Assembly (NCBI GenBank): GCA_018712785.1
Contig: DVGK01000093.1
Span: 1 to 36,897, forward strand
DNA length: 36,897 nt
Source: Candidatus Choladousia intestinavium
Lineage (GTDB): Bacteria; Bacillota; Clostridia; Lachnospirales; Lachnospiraceae
Direction of reading: 5' to 3'
Shown: piece after piece, positions 16,648 to 24,646 of the stretch
How the letters are laid out: every line of letters starts with the position of its first letter
How positions within the stretch are numbered: position 1 is the stretch's first letter
Position numbers and translations under genes: made by a program
Notes under the pieces: generated by a model
Told to the model about the DNA's origin: nothing
Databases searched by the model: none
Seen by the model: the letters and a program-made list of their open reading frames with translations, nothing else

Positions 16648-18111
16648 ATGAGCTTTAAAATTGCTTTCATTGGAGCGGGGAGCCTTGTCTTTGCCAGGAC
16701 CTTATTTACTGATATCCTGTCTGTGCCGGAATTCCATAAGATTCAGGTGGCCTTCACCGATATCAATCCCGACAACCTGGAAAAGACCAGAGCCCTTTGC
16801 CAGAGAGATTTAGACGCCAACCAGATTCCCATAAAAATTCTTGCCACCACGGACCGAAAAGATGCCTTCAGAGATGCCAGATACATTATAAACTGTGTCC
16901 GCATCGGCGGCCTGGAAGCTTTTGAGACAGATATTGAAATTCCCCTGAAATACGGTGTGGATCAGTGTGTGGGAGACACCCTCTGTGCGGGAGGAATTAT
17001 GTATGGACAGCGAGTCATCGCTGAAATGCTGAATTTCTGCAGAGATATTAAAGAAGTAGCTGAGCCTGGCGCCATTATGCTGAATTATTCCAATCCAAAC
17101 GCTATGGCTACCTGGGCATGCAATAAGTACGGCGGCGTCAAAACCATAGGTCTCTGCCACGGAGAGATCCATGGAGAGCTGCAGATCGCGGAGGTATTGG
17201 GCATTCCCAGAGAAGAACTGGACATCATCTGCGCCGGAATCAATCACCAGACCTGGTACATTTCCGTAAAACATCATGGGGAGGATATGCTGCCAAAGCT
17301 GCTGGATGGCTTTGAACATCACAGAAAATTCAGCCAGGAAGAAAAAGTCCGGATTGATGTTCTGAAGCGCTTCGGCTATTATTCCACGGAATCCAACGGA
17401 CATCTTTCAGAATATGTGGCCTGGTACAGAAAGCGGCCGGAAGAAATTAGAGAATGGATCAATCTAGACAACTGGATCCACGGAGAAACCGGCGGTTACC
17501 TGCGGGTAACCAGGGAAGAGCGAAACTGGTTTGAAACGGATTATCCCAAAATTCTGAAGGAAGAACCCAAGAAGCTGGACGGCTCCGAGCGTGGGAAGGA
17601 ACACTGCTCCTATATCATAGAAGCTTTGGAAACCGGCAGGATGTACCGGGGACACTTTAACGTAATGAACGAAGGCTGCATCACGAATCTTCCTTTTGAG
17701 TGCGTGACCGAGGTGCCCTGCTACGTGGACGGCAACGGCATCAGCGTTCCTAAAGTCGGAGACCTTCCCCTGGGCTGCGCCGCCGTCTGCTCCCAGTCGA
17801 TTTGGGTACAGAAGCTTGCTGTAGAAGCGGCCGTTCACGGAGATGTTAATCTGCTGAAGCAGGCCGCTCTTCTGGATCCTCTTACCGGAGCTGTATGCAA
17901 TCCGCCGGAAGTATGGCAGATGATTGATGAGATGCTGGTAGCCCAGGAAAAATGGCTGCCTCAGTATACCGAGGCCATTCAGGCAGCAAAAGAAAATCTC
18001 TCAAAGGGAAACCTGATTCCCACAAAGGACTATCACGGCGCCGCAAGACTGCGGGAAAAAACGCCAAAGGAAGTGGCGGCAGAACATCACGCAAGAAAAA
18101 TAACCGTATAA
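16648..18111 (+). CDS. Glycoside hydrolase family 4 (alpha-galactosidase/alpha-uronidase type)
   Basis: NAD- and Mn-dependent glycosidase acting by a redox-elimination mechanism, cytoplasmic. The N-terminal Rossmann motif is FIGAGSLVFARTL (residues 7-19). The metal ligands are Cys-170 in GLCHG and His-200 in INHQTWY; NYSNPNAMATWA is the family's substrate loop. Length is 487. The loop after Cys reads CHGE. As I recall, CHS marks alpha-galactosidases (MelA), CHE alpha-glucosidases and CHG the alpha-glucuronidase/galacturonidase (LplD-like) branch, so a uronide is a real possibility. It is divergent from an AraC regulator and has no transporter beside it. It ends at a bidirectional terminator. 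Confidence 0.88.
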   Translation: MSFKIAFIGAGSLVFARTLFTDILSVPEFHKIQVAFTDINPDNLEKTRALCQRDLDANQIPIKILATTDRKDAFRDARYIINCVRIGGLEAFETDIEIPLKYGVDQCVGDTLCAGGIMYGQRVIAEMLNFCRDIKEVAEPGAIMLNYSNPNAMATWACNKYGGVKTIGLCHGEIHGELQIAEVLGIPREELDIICAGINHQTWYISVKHHGEDMLPKLLDGFEHHRKFSQEEKVRIDVLKRFGYYSTESNGHLSEYVAWYRKRPEEIREWINLDNWIHGETGGYLRVTREERNWFETDYPKILKEEPKKLDGSERGKEHCSYIIEALETGRMYRGHFNVMNEGCITNLPFECVTEVPCYVDGNGISVPKVGDLPLGCAAVCSQSIWVQKLAVEAAVHGDVNLLKQAALLDPLTGAVCNPPEVWQMIDEMLVAQEKWLPQYTEAIQAAKENLSKGNLIPTKDYHGAARLREKTPKEVAAEHHARKITV

Positions 18112-18125
18112 GATTCCTCTTAAGC

Positions 18126-18162
18126 AAAAACTGCTCTTCGCGCAATGCGAAGAGCAGTTTTT
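18126..18162. terminator. Bidirectional terminator between the GH4 gene and ptsI
   Basis: A 16-bp perfect stem (AAAAACTGCTCTTCGC with its complement) and a 5-base loop, with A/T runs on both sides. It serves the GH4 gene on plus and ptsI on minus. Confidence 0.9.
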
Positions 18163-18192
18163 ATGCACAGCAGCAGAAATCAGCCAGGCAAA

Positions 18193-19881
18193 TCAGCTGT
18201 TTTCCAGAAGCTCCAAAACCTTGTCTGCCGTATCCAGCTTCAGCGCCGCGTCTGCCAGCTTCTGGGCCACCTCAAAGGTACAGCCTCGAAGCTGATATTT
18301 TACTCTGGCAACCTCGCCGGCGGACATACTGAACTCATCCAGTCCCATTCCGAGAAGAAGCTTGGACGCCTTCTCATCGCTGGCGAATTCACCGCACATA
18401 CCGACCTTTGTATTATGACGGTGGCCTGCCTGAATCGTATGATAGATCGCCCTGAGAACCGCCGGATTAAAGGAGTTGTACAGATTCGCGATCTTCTGAT
18501 TGCCGCGGTCCACAGCCAGGAAATACTGGGTCAGATCATTGGTTCCGATACTGAAGAAATCTACCTTCTGGGCAAACTCCTCTGCCATCATGACGGCAGC
18601 GGGGGTCTCAATCATCATACCAACCTGAATCTTTTCATCAAAGGCAACCTTCTCCTGCTTCAGCTCGGCCTTGCAGACCTCAAGGAGATGATTGGCCTCT
18701 GTCAGCTCGTCCATGGAAATCATCATAGGATACATAATGCGAATATATCCGAAAGCGCTGGCTCTCAGAATCGCCCTAAGCTGCGTCTTGAAGATATCGG
18801 TCTGATCCAGACACATACGGATGGCCCGGTAACCCAGGAAAGGATTTTCCTCCTTCGGGAATTCGTAGTAATCCAGCTCCTTATCTCCTCCGATATCCAG
18901 CGTACGGATGGTCAGTTCCTTTCCGCCCAGAAGCTGAGCGGCTTCTTTATACGCCTCAAACTGCTCTTCCTCTGTGGGGAAGTGATCGTTTTCCATATAG
19001 AGGAATTCACTCCTGAACAGCCCCACTCCTTCGATCTGGAACTGGGTGGCATACTTAATATCCTCGATATTTCCCACATTGGCGCACAGCATAAAGCCAT
19101 GTCCGTCCTTTGTCTCGGAAGGCAGGGTTGAGAGCTCCTCCAGCTCTTTCTGAAATGCCTCGAACTTTTCGGCCTTCTCTTTATAGAGCGCTACCATTGT
19201 CTCATCCGGCTCCAGGAAAATCTCGCCCTTTCCTGCGTCCAGAATCATGGTCATGCCGGTCTCCACATCGCCCAGCATGGGGCCAACCCCTACCAGACAG
19301 GGAATCGCCATATTTTTCGCAATAATAGACACATGGCTGGTCACTCCGCCTTCCTCTGTGGCAAATCCCAGAACCAGGTCCATATTCATCTTCGCTGTGT
19401 CAGAGGGAGTCAGATCCTGCGCCACAATCACACTCTTCTCCTTCATAGCCGCAAAGGGATTGTCGTCTATGCCTTTGAGCGCAAAAAGCAGCCGCTTGGA
19501 GACATCCTTCATATCTGAGGCACGTTCTCTCATATATTCGTCATCCATGCTCTCAAAGATCACCACATACTCGTCCTTTACCTGCATGAGAGCTGCTTCC
19601 GCATTCATCAGCTCATCCTTGATCTTTCCTACTACTCCGTCATGAATGGCAATATCGCCTGCCAGCGCAAAATGTCCGGCAAAAATAGCGTTGTCCTGAG
19701 CAAGCTCTGCCAGATCCGCCTGTGCTTTCTCCACCGCTGCTTCAAAACGGCTGATCTCCGCATCCACCTGCTCGGCGCTGATGGAAGCCGTGTCCACCGT
19801 TACCTCCTGCTTCTTCACAACGTAAGCGGGGCCTATGGCATAACCCTTTGAAGCAGTCTTTTTAACTTCCCACTTTTTCAT
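18193..19881 (-). CDS. ptsI: PTS enzyme I (phosphoenolpyruvate-protein phosphotransferase)
   Basis: Transfers phosphate from PEP to HPr. The 562 residues have all domains: the N-terminal HPr-binding/phosphohistidine region with His-183 in EEGGVTSHVSII, then the PEP-binding barrel with LFRSEFLYM, IRTLDIGGDK, ENPFLGYRAIR, MIETPAAVMMAE, SIGTNDLTQYF and the active Cys in VGMCGE. The histidine loop has Val where GGRTSH is usual, and the protein is about 10 residues shorter than the classical enzyme. AAGGAGG lies 9 bases before ATG 19881. It follows ptsH by 14 bases in a two-gene operon. It could be the cell's only enzyme I or a paralogue serving this island. Confidence 0.93.
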   Translation of the reverse strand: MKKWEVKKTASKGYAIGPAYVVKKQEVTVDTASISAEQVDAEISRFEAAVEKAQADLAELAQDNAIFAGHFALAGDIAIHDGVVGKIKDELMNAEAALMQVKDEYVVIFESMDDEYMRERASDMKDVSKRLLFALKGIDDNPFAAMKEKSVIVAQDLTPSDTAKMNMDLVLGFATEEGGVTSHVSIIAKNMAIPCLVGVGPMLGDVETGMTMILDAGKGEIFLEPDETMVALYKEKAEKFEAFQKELEELSTLPSETKDGHGFMLCANVGNIEDIKYATQFQIEGVGLFRSEFLYMENDHFPTEEEQFEAYKEAAQLLGGKELTIRTLDIGGDKELDYYEFPKEENPFLGYRAIRMCLDQTDIFKTQLRAILRASAFGYIRIMYPMMISMDELTEANHLLEVCKAELKQEKVAFDEKIQVGMMIETPAAVMMAEEFAQKVDFFSIGTNDLTQYFLAVDRGNQKIANLYNSFNPAVLRAIYHTIQAGHRHNTKVGMCGEFASDEKASKLLLGMGLDEFSMSAGEVARVKYQLRGCTFEVAQKLADAALKLDTADKVLELLENS

Positions 19882-19895
19882 GGACGGCTTCCTCC

Positions 19896-20168
19896 TTACT
19901 CTGTTCCTTCTCCAAGTCCGCTTGCGATGGCATCCAGCATGGTCTTAAGATCCGCCTCTTCGTTTTCCCCTTCACAGATGATATCAATGGTGGTACCCTT
20001 TTTAATTCCGGCACTCATAAGAATCAGAACACTCTTTGGATTTACTTTCTTATCTCCTGCAACAATTGTAATCTCTGAAGTAAGCTTCCCGGCAATTTTC
20101 GCAAGCTCAGATGCCGGTCTTAAGTGAAGTCCTGACTTATTGTTTACTGTAATTGTTCCTTTTACCAT
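19896..20168 (-). CDS. ptsH: HPr phosphocarrier protein
   Basis: Small phosphocarrier between enzyme I and the IIA proteins. His-15 lies in KSGLHLRPAS, where most HPr have LHARPA. Ser-46 lies in NPKSVLILMSAG at the position phosphorylated by HPr kinase in Firmicutes, so a role in catabolite repression is possible. At 90 residues it has normal size. ATG 20168 has GAGAGG 8 bases upstream; the open frame extends 54 bases further, but without a good ribosome site. It is the first gene of ptsH-ptsI, divergent from the PRD regulator. Confidence 0.93.
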   Translation of the reverse strand: MVKGTITVNNKSGLHLRPASELAKIAGKLTSEITIVAGDKKVNPKSVLILMSAGIKKGTTIDIICEGENEEADLKTMLDAIASGLGEGTE

Positions 20169-20201
20169 AATCGTGTCCTCTCTTTTCCTATTTTCTGAAT
20201 G

Positions 20202-20218
20202 TGTTATATTTTTTAACA
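20202..20218. promoter_or_regulatory. TGTTA-N7-TAACA palindrome in the ptsH leader
   Basis: TGTTATATTTTTTAACA lies just downstream of the predicted ptsH transcription start. The same pattern with a shared TAT core occurs at 28292-28308 upstream of the second PTS operon. It may be an operator. Confidence 0.4.
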
Positions 20219-20229
20219 ACATTTACATC

Positions 20230-20258
20230 ACTATACCATGTTTTTTTAACAAATGCAA
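20230..20258 (-). promoter_or_regulatory. Sigma-A promoter of ptsH-ptsI
   Basis: TTGCAT (20258-20253), 17 bases with an extended TG-like ATGG, then TATAGT (20235-20230) on the minus strand. Transcription should start near 20223. Confidence 0.7.
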
Positions 20259-20300
20259 TGAAAACCCCCTGGTTTTTCTCATGTTCCAGCCGCTTTTCTG

Positions 20301-20350
20301 TTGACACATTGTTAAAATCGTTTAAAATAATATTATATGATTATTTTCAT
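20301..20350 (+). promoter_or_regulatory. Promoter of the PRD regulator gene with an overlapping motif
   Basis: TTGACA (20301-20306), 16 bases, TAAAAT (20323-20328). ATATGATTATTTTCAT at 20335-20350 lies at the expected start site and matches the tandem sites upstream of ula at 14 or 15 of 16 bases. Confidence 0.65.
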
Positions 20351-20401
20351 AAAAGTTTAGAAAAATCACGCAGCGATCCCATCGCTCAGGGAGGTGACCA
20401 T

Positions 20402-22477
20402 ATGGATCATGATCTTATTTCTCTGATGCAGATATTGTCAACGAACTCCTTCCCGACTCTGAAGGATATTGAAACCACCACCAACGCTACCCGGCGGCAG
20501 GCCATGTACCGCATTGAAAAGCTGAATAAACTGCTCAAGGCAGAGAATATACCCGCCGTTACTGTAAGCTCCGCTCCTCCCAGGGAAATTCTCATATCAG
20601 AGGAAACCCTGGCCGCTATAAAACGGCTGCTGGAAGAATCCAGCGCCAGCCATGCGTACTACTTCAGCAAAAAAGACCGGCTGATCTACATGTATCTGCT
20701 TCTTTTTATCAATCTGGATTACGTATCGCTGAACCATTTTATCGGCTCTCTGAAATGCAGCCGCTCCACGGTACTCTCAGATCTCAAAGAGCTGAAGCAG
20801 GTGCTGGAGAAAGACGGAATTGAACTCTGCAACAACCGCACCCGGGGATATTACCTGATGGGCTCTGAAATTGAGATCCGCCGTTTTATGATCTGGGAGG
20901 TCATCTGTACCCTCTCTGATAAACAGAATGGGAAAATCTTTGACGCCTTTATCAATGATTTCGGCCTCAATATTTTTGATTATTCCAGACAGGTTATCAC
21001 AGAGCTGGCCGCTCAGTGGAAGATCCGCCTGGTGGAAGCCCGCCTTCTGGAGTTTATCTATATTTTCATCTTTCTGAAAGCCAGAATGCAGAGCGGCGTA
21101 AAGGCAGACCTGTCTCTTCCTCCGATGATCGAAACAGACGTCATTCCCACCTTAAAGGAATACGCTTTTACCAAGGATCTGCTGAACAGATACGAAGATA
21201 CGGATCAGATCACAGAATCCGATATTAAGTACATTACATCCTGGATCCTGGGAATTTCCTACGGCAATATCAATGAAGATACGAAAGACAACGCCTTGAT
21301 TTCCGGAATTGCCAGAAATATCATGCAGCGGTTTGAAGCGATCAGCGGCGTTCATCTGGGCGACAGCGATAAGATGTTTGTACAGCTTTACGCCCATCTC
21401 CGCCCGGCTTATTACCGTCTCATTTTTCATCTTCCTATTTTCAATCCGATCTGCGCTACTGTGAAAAATGAGTACTGGGAGCTTTTCCAGCTGATGGTGG
21501 AAACCATGAAACCCATAGCCGTACTCTTTAACCGCAAGATTCCGGAAGATGAGATCGCGTACCTGACCATGCACTTTGCCGCGGCCTTCGCCGAAAAGAA
21601 AAACAGTGAGGAAACCAGCCGCAAAAAGGCTTTAGTGATCTGTTCCAATGGAGTAGGGAGTTCAACCATCCTCTACAATGAACTGACCCGCCTTTTCCCT
21701 GAACTGGACTTTCTTCCGCCTCTGGATTCCTCCCACGCAGGAGACAGCCGCCTTGGAGCCGACATTATCTTTACCACCAACTACACGCCTCTGGCTGAAG
21801 AGCCCTCCGTGCCGGTTGTCCGTGTTAACCCTGTTATGTCGATAAACGAACGGCGAAAGATCACCCATCAGGTCTATCAGTGGCTGGGAATTTCTTCCCA
21901 GGGACAGCCGGATGTGGACATTGTCATGGACATTATCGCCAAGTACACGGATATCCGTGAAAAGGACAGCCTCTACGGAGAGCTGACTGCTCATTTTTAT
22001 GAGACGCAGTTTCCGGATGCCCCAGAGGATATTAAGCTGCATCTGACTGATATGATCTGGCCGGAGATTATCAGCCTGGATCTGGAGGCCGCCACGCCTG
22101 AGGAGGCGATCCGCAAAACTTATGAACCCATGGTCCGCCAGCACTGCGTGCTGCCCAGCTATGTAGAGGAATGCATCCGGACGAGCACACGCTATATGGT
22201 CATCACCAAGCACGTGGCCCTTCCCCATGCCAAACCGGAAGCCGGAGCCATTACCTGCGGCCTCGGCATCGGAGTTTTAAAAACTCCTCTTACCTTCGGG
22301 ATCCCCGAAAATGACCCGGTCAAATATATTTTTGCCCTGAGCGCGGTAAACAATTCCTCCCACCTGTGTGCCATGGCGGAGCTGATTCATCTGTTTAATG
22401 ATCAAAATTTTTATCAGCTTCTGGATAATGCTCATTCCTCCCAGGAGGTGATGGAGTATATTCGGGACCATCTATAA
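20402..22477 (+). CDS. PRD-containing PTS-controlled transcription activator (MtlR/LicR type)
   Basis: A 691-residue regulator with N-terminal helix-turn-helix domains (NSFPTLKDIETTTNATRRQAMYRI and SLNHFIGSLKCSRSTVLSDLKEL), two PTS-regulation domains in the middle (LTMHFAAAF marks PRD2), an EIIB-like domain with phosphocysteine loop VICSNGVGSS, and a C-terminal EIIA domain with VALPHAKPEAGA. HPr and EII components phosphorylate such proteins to report sugar supply. Its EIIA part is strikingly similar to the IIA encoded at 27746 (YMVITKHVALPHAKPE against YIVLTKHVALPHARPE, and NDPVKYIFALSA against NDPVKYLFSLSA), so it should control that operon. ATG 20402 has GGAGGTG 5 bases upstream. Confidence 0.92.
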   Translation: MDHDLISLMQILSTNSFPTLKDIETTTNATRRQAMYRIEKLNKLLKAENIPAVTVSSAPPREILISEETLAAIKRLLEESSASHAYYFSKKDRLIYMYLLLFINLDYVSLNHFIGSLKCSRSTVLSDLKELKQVLEKDGIELCNNRTRGYYLMGSEIEIRRFMIWEVICTLSDKQNGKIFDAFINDFGLNIFDYSRQVITELAAQWKIRLVEARLLEFIYIFIFLKARMQSGVKADLSLPPMIETDVIPTLKEYAFTKDLLNRYEDTDQITESDIKYITSWILGISYGNINEDTKDNALISGIARNIMQRFEAISGVHLGDSDKMFVQLYAHLRPAYYRLIFHLPIFNPICATVKNEYWELFQLMVETMKPIAVLFNRKIPEDEIAYLTMHFAAAFAEKKNSEETSRKKALVICSNGVGSSTILYNELTRLFPELDFLPPLDSSHAGDSRLGADIIFTTNYTPLAEEPSVPVVRVNPVMSINERRKITHQVYQWLGISSQGQPDVDIVMDIIAKYTDIREKDSLYGELTAHFYETQFPDAPEDIKLHLTDMIWPEIISLDLEAATPEEAIRKTYEPMVRQHCVLPSYVEECIRTSTRYMVITKHVALPHAKPEAGAITCGLGIGVLKTPLTFGIPENDPVKYIFALSAVNNSSHLCAMAELIHLFNDQNFYQLLDNAHSSQEVMEYIRDHL

Positions 22478-22488
22478 TTTAATTTTTT

Positions 22489-22516
22489 AAAGGAGGCTGC
22501 AGCGCAGCCTCCTTTT
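22489..22516 (+). terminator. Hairpin terminator after the PRD regulator gene
   Basis: A 12-bp stem (AAAGGAGGCTGC/GCAGCCTCCTTT) with a 3-base loop ends in TTTT on plus. On the minus strand it also lies past the KDPG aldolase stop (22559), so it may act for both converging transcripts. Confidence 0.75.
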
Positions 22517-22558
22517 GGTTCCTGACTGCAGAGGTTTCTGTAGAATAGCCTTCTGCAT

Positions 22559-23200
22559 CTATTTTTTCATGGCCGCACGGGTTTCTTCAATGATACTCTT
22601 AATCTTCTTCGCGTTTTCCGCAATGTCCGCGGAGCTTCCCTTGGTGAGCAGCCCGCCGAATCCGCAGCAGTCCACGCCGTTCTTCACGTAGGTGCTGAGG
22701 TTGTCCAGAGTAATTCCGCCGGATGCCAGTATCGGCATAAAGGGGATCGGCGTCTTAAAGACAGAAACCAGCTTGGGACCGTAAAAATCAGAGATCGGGA
22801 ACGCTTTGATAAAAGCGGCGCCGTACTCCAGTCCTTTTACAGCCTCGGTCACAGAGGTACATCCGGGAGCGTAAGGGATCTGATACCGATTGCAGGTACG
22901 GGCCACTCCCTCATCCAGATTAGGGGCAATTACAAACTGGGCTCCTGCCAAAATGGCCACTCTGGCCGTCTCTGAGTCAAGAACGGTTCCTGCGCCGACA
23001 CAAATCTGATCTTTGAATTTTGCCTTCAGAGCGCTGATTACTTCTGCCGCATTGGAATTTGTAAAGCTGATTTCAAGGCAGTCAACGCCTCCGTCCAGGC
23101 AGCCCTGGGCAATCTCATACCCTCTTTCAATTGTCTCCACACGTACAATTGCCATTGCTCCTGTATCTGCTATTCTCTTTGTAATATCCGCTTTCTGCAT
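22559..23200 (-). CDS. KDPG-aldolase family protein
   Basis: Class I aldolase of the 2-keto-3-deoxy-6-phosphogluconate/galactonate type, splitting a phosphorylated keto-deoxy sugar acid into pyruvate and glyceraldehyde 3-phosphate. The Schiff-base lysine is Lys-132 in AAFIKAFP; the catalytic Glu-43 is in CLEISFTN. VGAGTVLD, APGCTSVTEA and PILASGGI are the other landmarks. It has 213 residues, standard length. ATG 23200 has GAGGAGG 7 bases upstream; the longer open frame overlaps the preceding gene. It is the last gene of the second PTS operon. The phosphate loop near the end (GFGGLL) departs from the usual GxGS form, so the exact substrate is uncertain. Confidence 0.88.
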   Translation of the reverse strand: MQKADITKRIADTGAMAIVRVETIERGYEIAQGCLDGGVDCLEISFTNSNAAEVISALKAKFKDQICVGAGTVLDSETARVAILAGAQFVIAPNLDEGVARTCNRYQIPYAPGCTSVTEAVKGLEYGAAFIKAFPISDFYGPKLVSVFKTPIPFMPILASGGITLDNLSTYVKNGVDCCGFGGLLTKGSSADIAENAKKIKSIIEETRAAMKK

Positions 23201-23253
23201 TATAATTCCTCCTCTGAAATGATCATGCACTGCCGCTGTTTTTTGGGCGGCCA

Positions 23254-23736
23254 TTATTTTTTCTCTACTTCATTTATAGAAATACCGTGCTTTCTTAGAC
23301 ATTCCGCCACATTTTTTTCCACTTCATCCAGACGTCCTTTCTGAAATGGATATACGACGCCTACATAATACCATCCGGAGGGATGTTCTACTTCCTTGCT
23401 GGAGAAGAAAAACTTTAATGAAACCCTTCCCCGAAGCAGCTTTACTTCTTTGATCTGTTTATAAGTCAGGATCCTGGCTTTACCCGGCAGAGAGTGAATC
23501 ACGACCTCATTTCTTTTCAGCTCGCAGACCGGAACATTTTTCAGAAGCTTTTTCCCGTACCGGAACATGGTCTTTATCGCGAACCACAGACCTGTAATGC
23601 ACAGAAAAGTAAGCAGATACCAGGACACGGCATAAGAAGCAATCGAAACCACCATCAGAAGGACCGTTAAAATAAGATTCAGCCCTGTGTAAAACATAAG
23701 CCTTCCCTTATCTTCCGGTATGACGTATTCCTTCAT
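23254..23736 (-). CDS. Small membrane protein with PH-like soluble domain
   Basis: Unknown function. Two hydrophobic segments lie at residues 13-32 (LMFYTGLNLILTVLLMVVSI) and about 36-54. A beta-rich cytoplasmic domain follows (VPVCELKRNEVVIHSLPGKARILTYKQIKEVKLLRGRVSL), which resembles bacterial PH-like domains, with a C-terminal helix. It has 160 residues. GAGAGG lies 9 bases before ATG 23736. It sits inside the second PTS operon, between the DapA-family and KDPG aldolase genes, with gaps of 15 and 53 bases, so it is co-transcribed, but nothing suggests catalysis. It could be an accessory to the permease. Confidence 0.7.
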   Translation of the reverse strand: MKEYVIPEDKGRLMFYTGLNLILTVLLMVVSIASYAVSWYLLTFLCITGLWFAIKTMFRYGKKLLKNVPVCELKRNEVVIHSLPGKARILTYKQIKEVKLLRGRVSLKFFFSSKEVEHPSGWYYVGVVYPFQKGRLDEVEKNVAECLRKHGISINEVEKK

Positions 23737-23751
23737 AGATTGTTTCCTCTC

Positions 23752-24645
23752 CTACTCATATAAATGATAGTATTTCAGCATCGTTTTAATCTTTTCATCA
23801 TCTTCCTGGCCAAGCTTCTGAACCGGCTTTCTTGCCGGGCCTACCTTGGCAATGCCAGCCAGCTCCGTAGCCCGCTTCATAACGCTTGGAACCGTCCCCA
23901 GCCCCAGCACGCCCCGAAGCACGTCAATATCCTTCTGAAGCTTTTCAGCTGTCTCAGTATCTCCCTGGCGGAGAGCCTTGTCCAGTCCTACCAGAACATC
24001 CACAATCACATTGCTGGTGCCTGCCACAGCCGCCACCGCTCCGATTCCATATGCATAGGAAATCTTGGAATCAGAACCTACCAGCAATGAAAAATCCTTC
24101 TTCTTCGCAATCTCCGCATAAGCGTTTAAAGTCTCCAGATTTCCGCTGCTGTCTTTGATGCCGGCAATATTCGGCAGATCCGCCAGGCGATCCACCAGCT
24201 CCGGATCCAGAGGGCAGCCTGTAGCCTTTGGAATATTATAAAGGATAATCGGTAGAGACACACTCTCTGCCACTTCCTTATAATGGGCATAAAGGTTTTC
24301 ATTGGTGGGCTTCAGAAAATAAGGTGTGATAACGGACAGGGCATCCGCCCCCAGTTCTTCCATCTTCTTTGACAGACGTACGGTGGCTTTTGTAGAGCAG
24401 GCGCCTGTTCCCACATAAACCGGTACCCTTTTGTCCACGATCTCAATGACCTTTTTAGCAAAAGCGATCTTTTCATCCTCGTCAATCACATGGAATTCCC
24501 CGTTGCTTCCAAGGATGAAAATCCCCTTTACACCGTGGTCAATCAGATGATCGATCAGATCTTTCGTAGCTTCGTAATTAATATTCTGCTCAGCGTCATC
24601 ATAAAAAGGTGTTACAATAGGAGTAATAATCCCTTCTATCTTCAT
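23752..24645 (-). CDS. DapA/NanA-family (class I) aldolase or lyase
   Basis: TIM-barrel pyruvate aldolase family that includes dihydrodipicolinate synthase, N-acetylneuraminate lyase and 2-keto-3-deoxygluconate aldolase. The Schiff-base lysine is Lys-164 in AGIKDSSGN. The Tyr is Tyr-136 in ILYNIPKATG, and ITPYFLKP is also typical. The substrate loop reads GSNGEF, where DapA has GTTGE, so it is probably not the lysine enzyme. It has 297 residues. ATG 24645 has GGAGGG 8 bases upstream inside the preceding gene, and the stop of that gene is 1 base away, so translation is coupled. In this operon a sugar-acid aldolase role is more likely than lysine synthesis. Confidence 0.85.
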   Translation of the reverse strand: MKIEGIITPIVTPFYDDAEQNINYEATKDLIDHLIDHGVKGIFILGSNGEFHVIDEDEKIAFAKKVIEIVDKRVPVYVGTGACSTKATVRLSKKMEELGADALSVITPYFLKPTNENLYAHYKEVAESVSLPIILYNIPKATGCPLDPELVDRLADLPNIAGIKDSSGNLETLNAYAEIAKKKDFSLLVGSDSKISYAYGIGAVAAVAGTSNVIVDVLVGLDKALRQGDTETAEKLQKDIDVLRGVLGLGTVPSVMKRATELAGIAKVGPARKPVQKLGQEDDEKIKTMLKYYHLYE

Positions 24646-24646
24646 T

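Noticed and set aside
18145..19131. 328-residue plus-strand open frame opposite ptsI
   Set aside because: Enzyme I motifs are all present on minus; this frame starts in the terminator.
23752..24645. Annotating the DapA-family protein as dapA for lysine synthesis
   Set aside because: The substrate loop is GSNGEF rather than GTTGE, and the gene is embedded in a sugar PTS operon.
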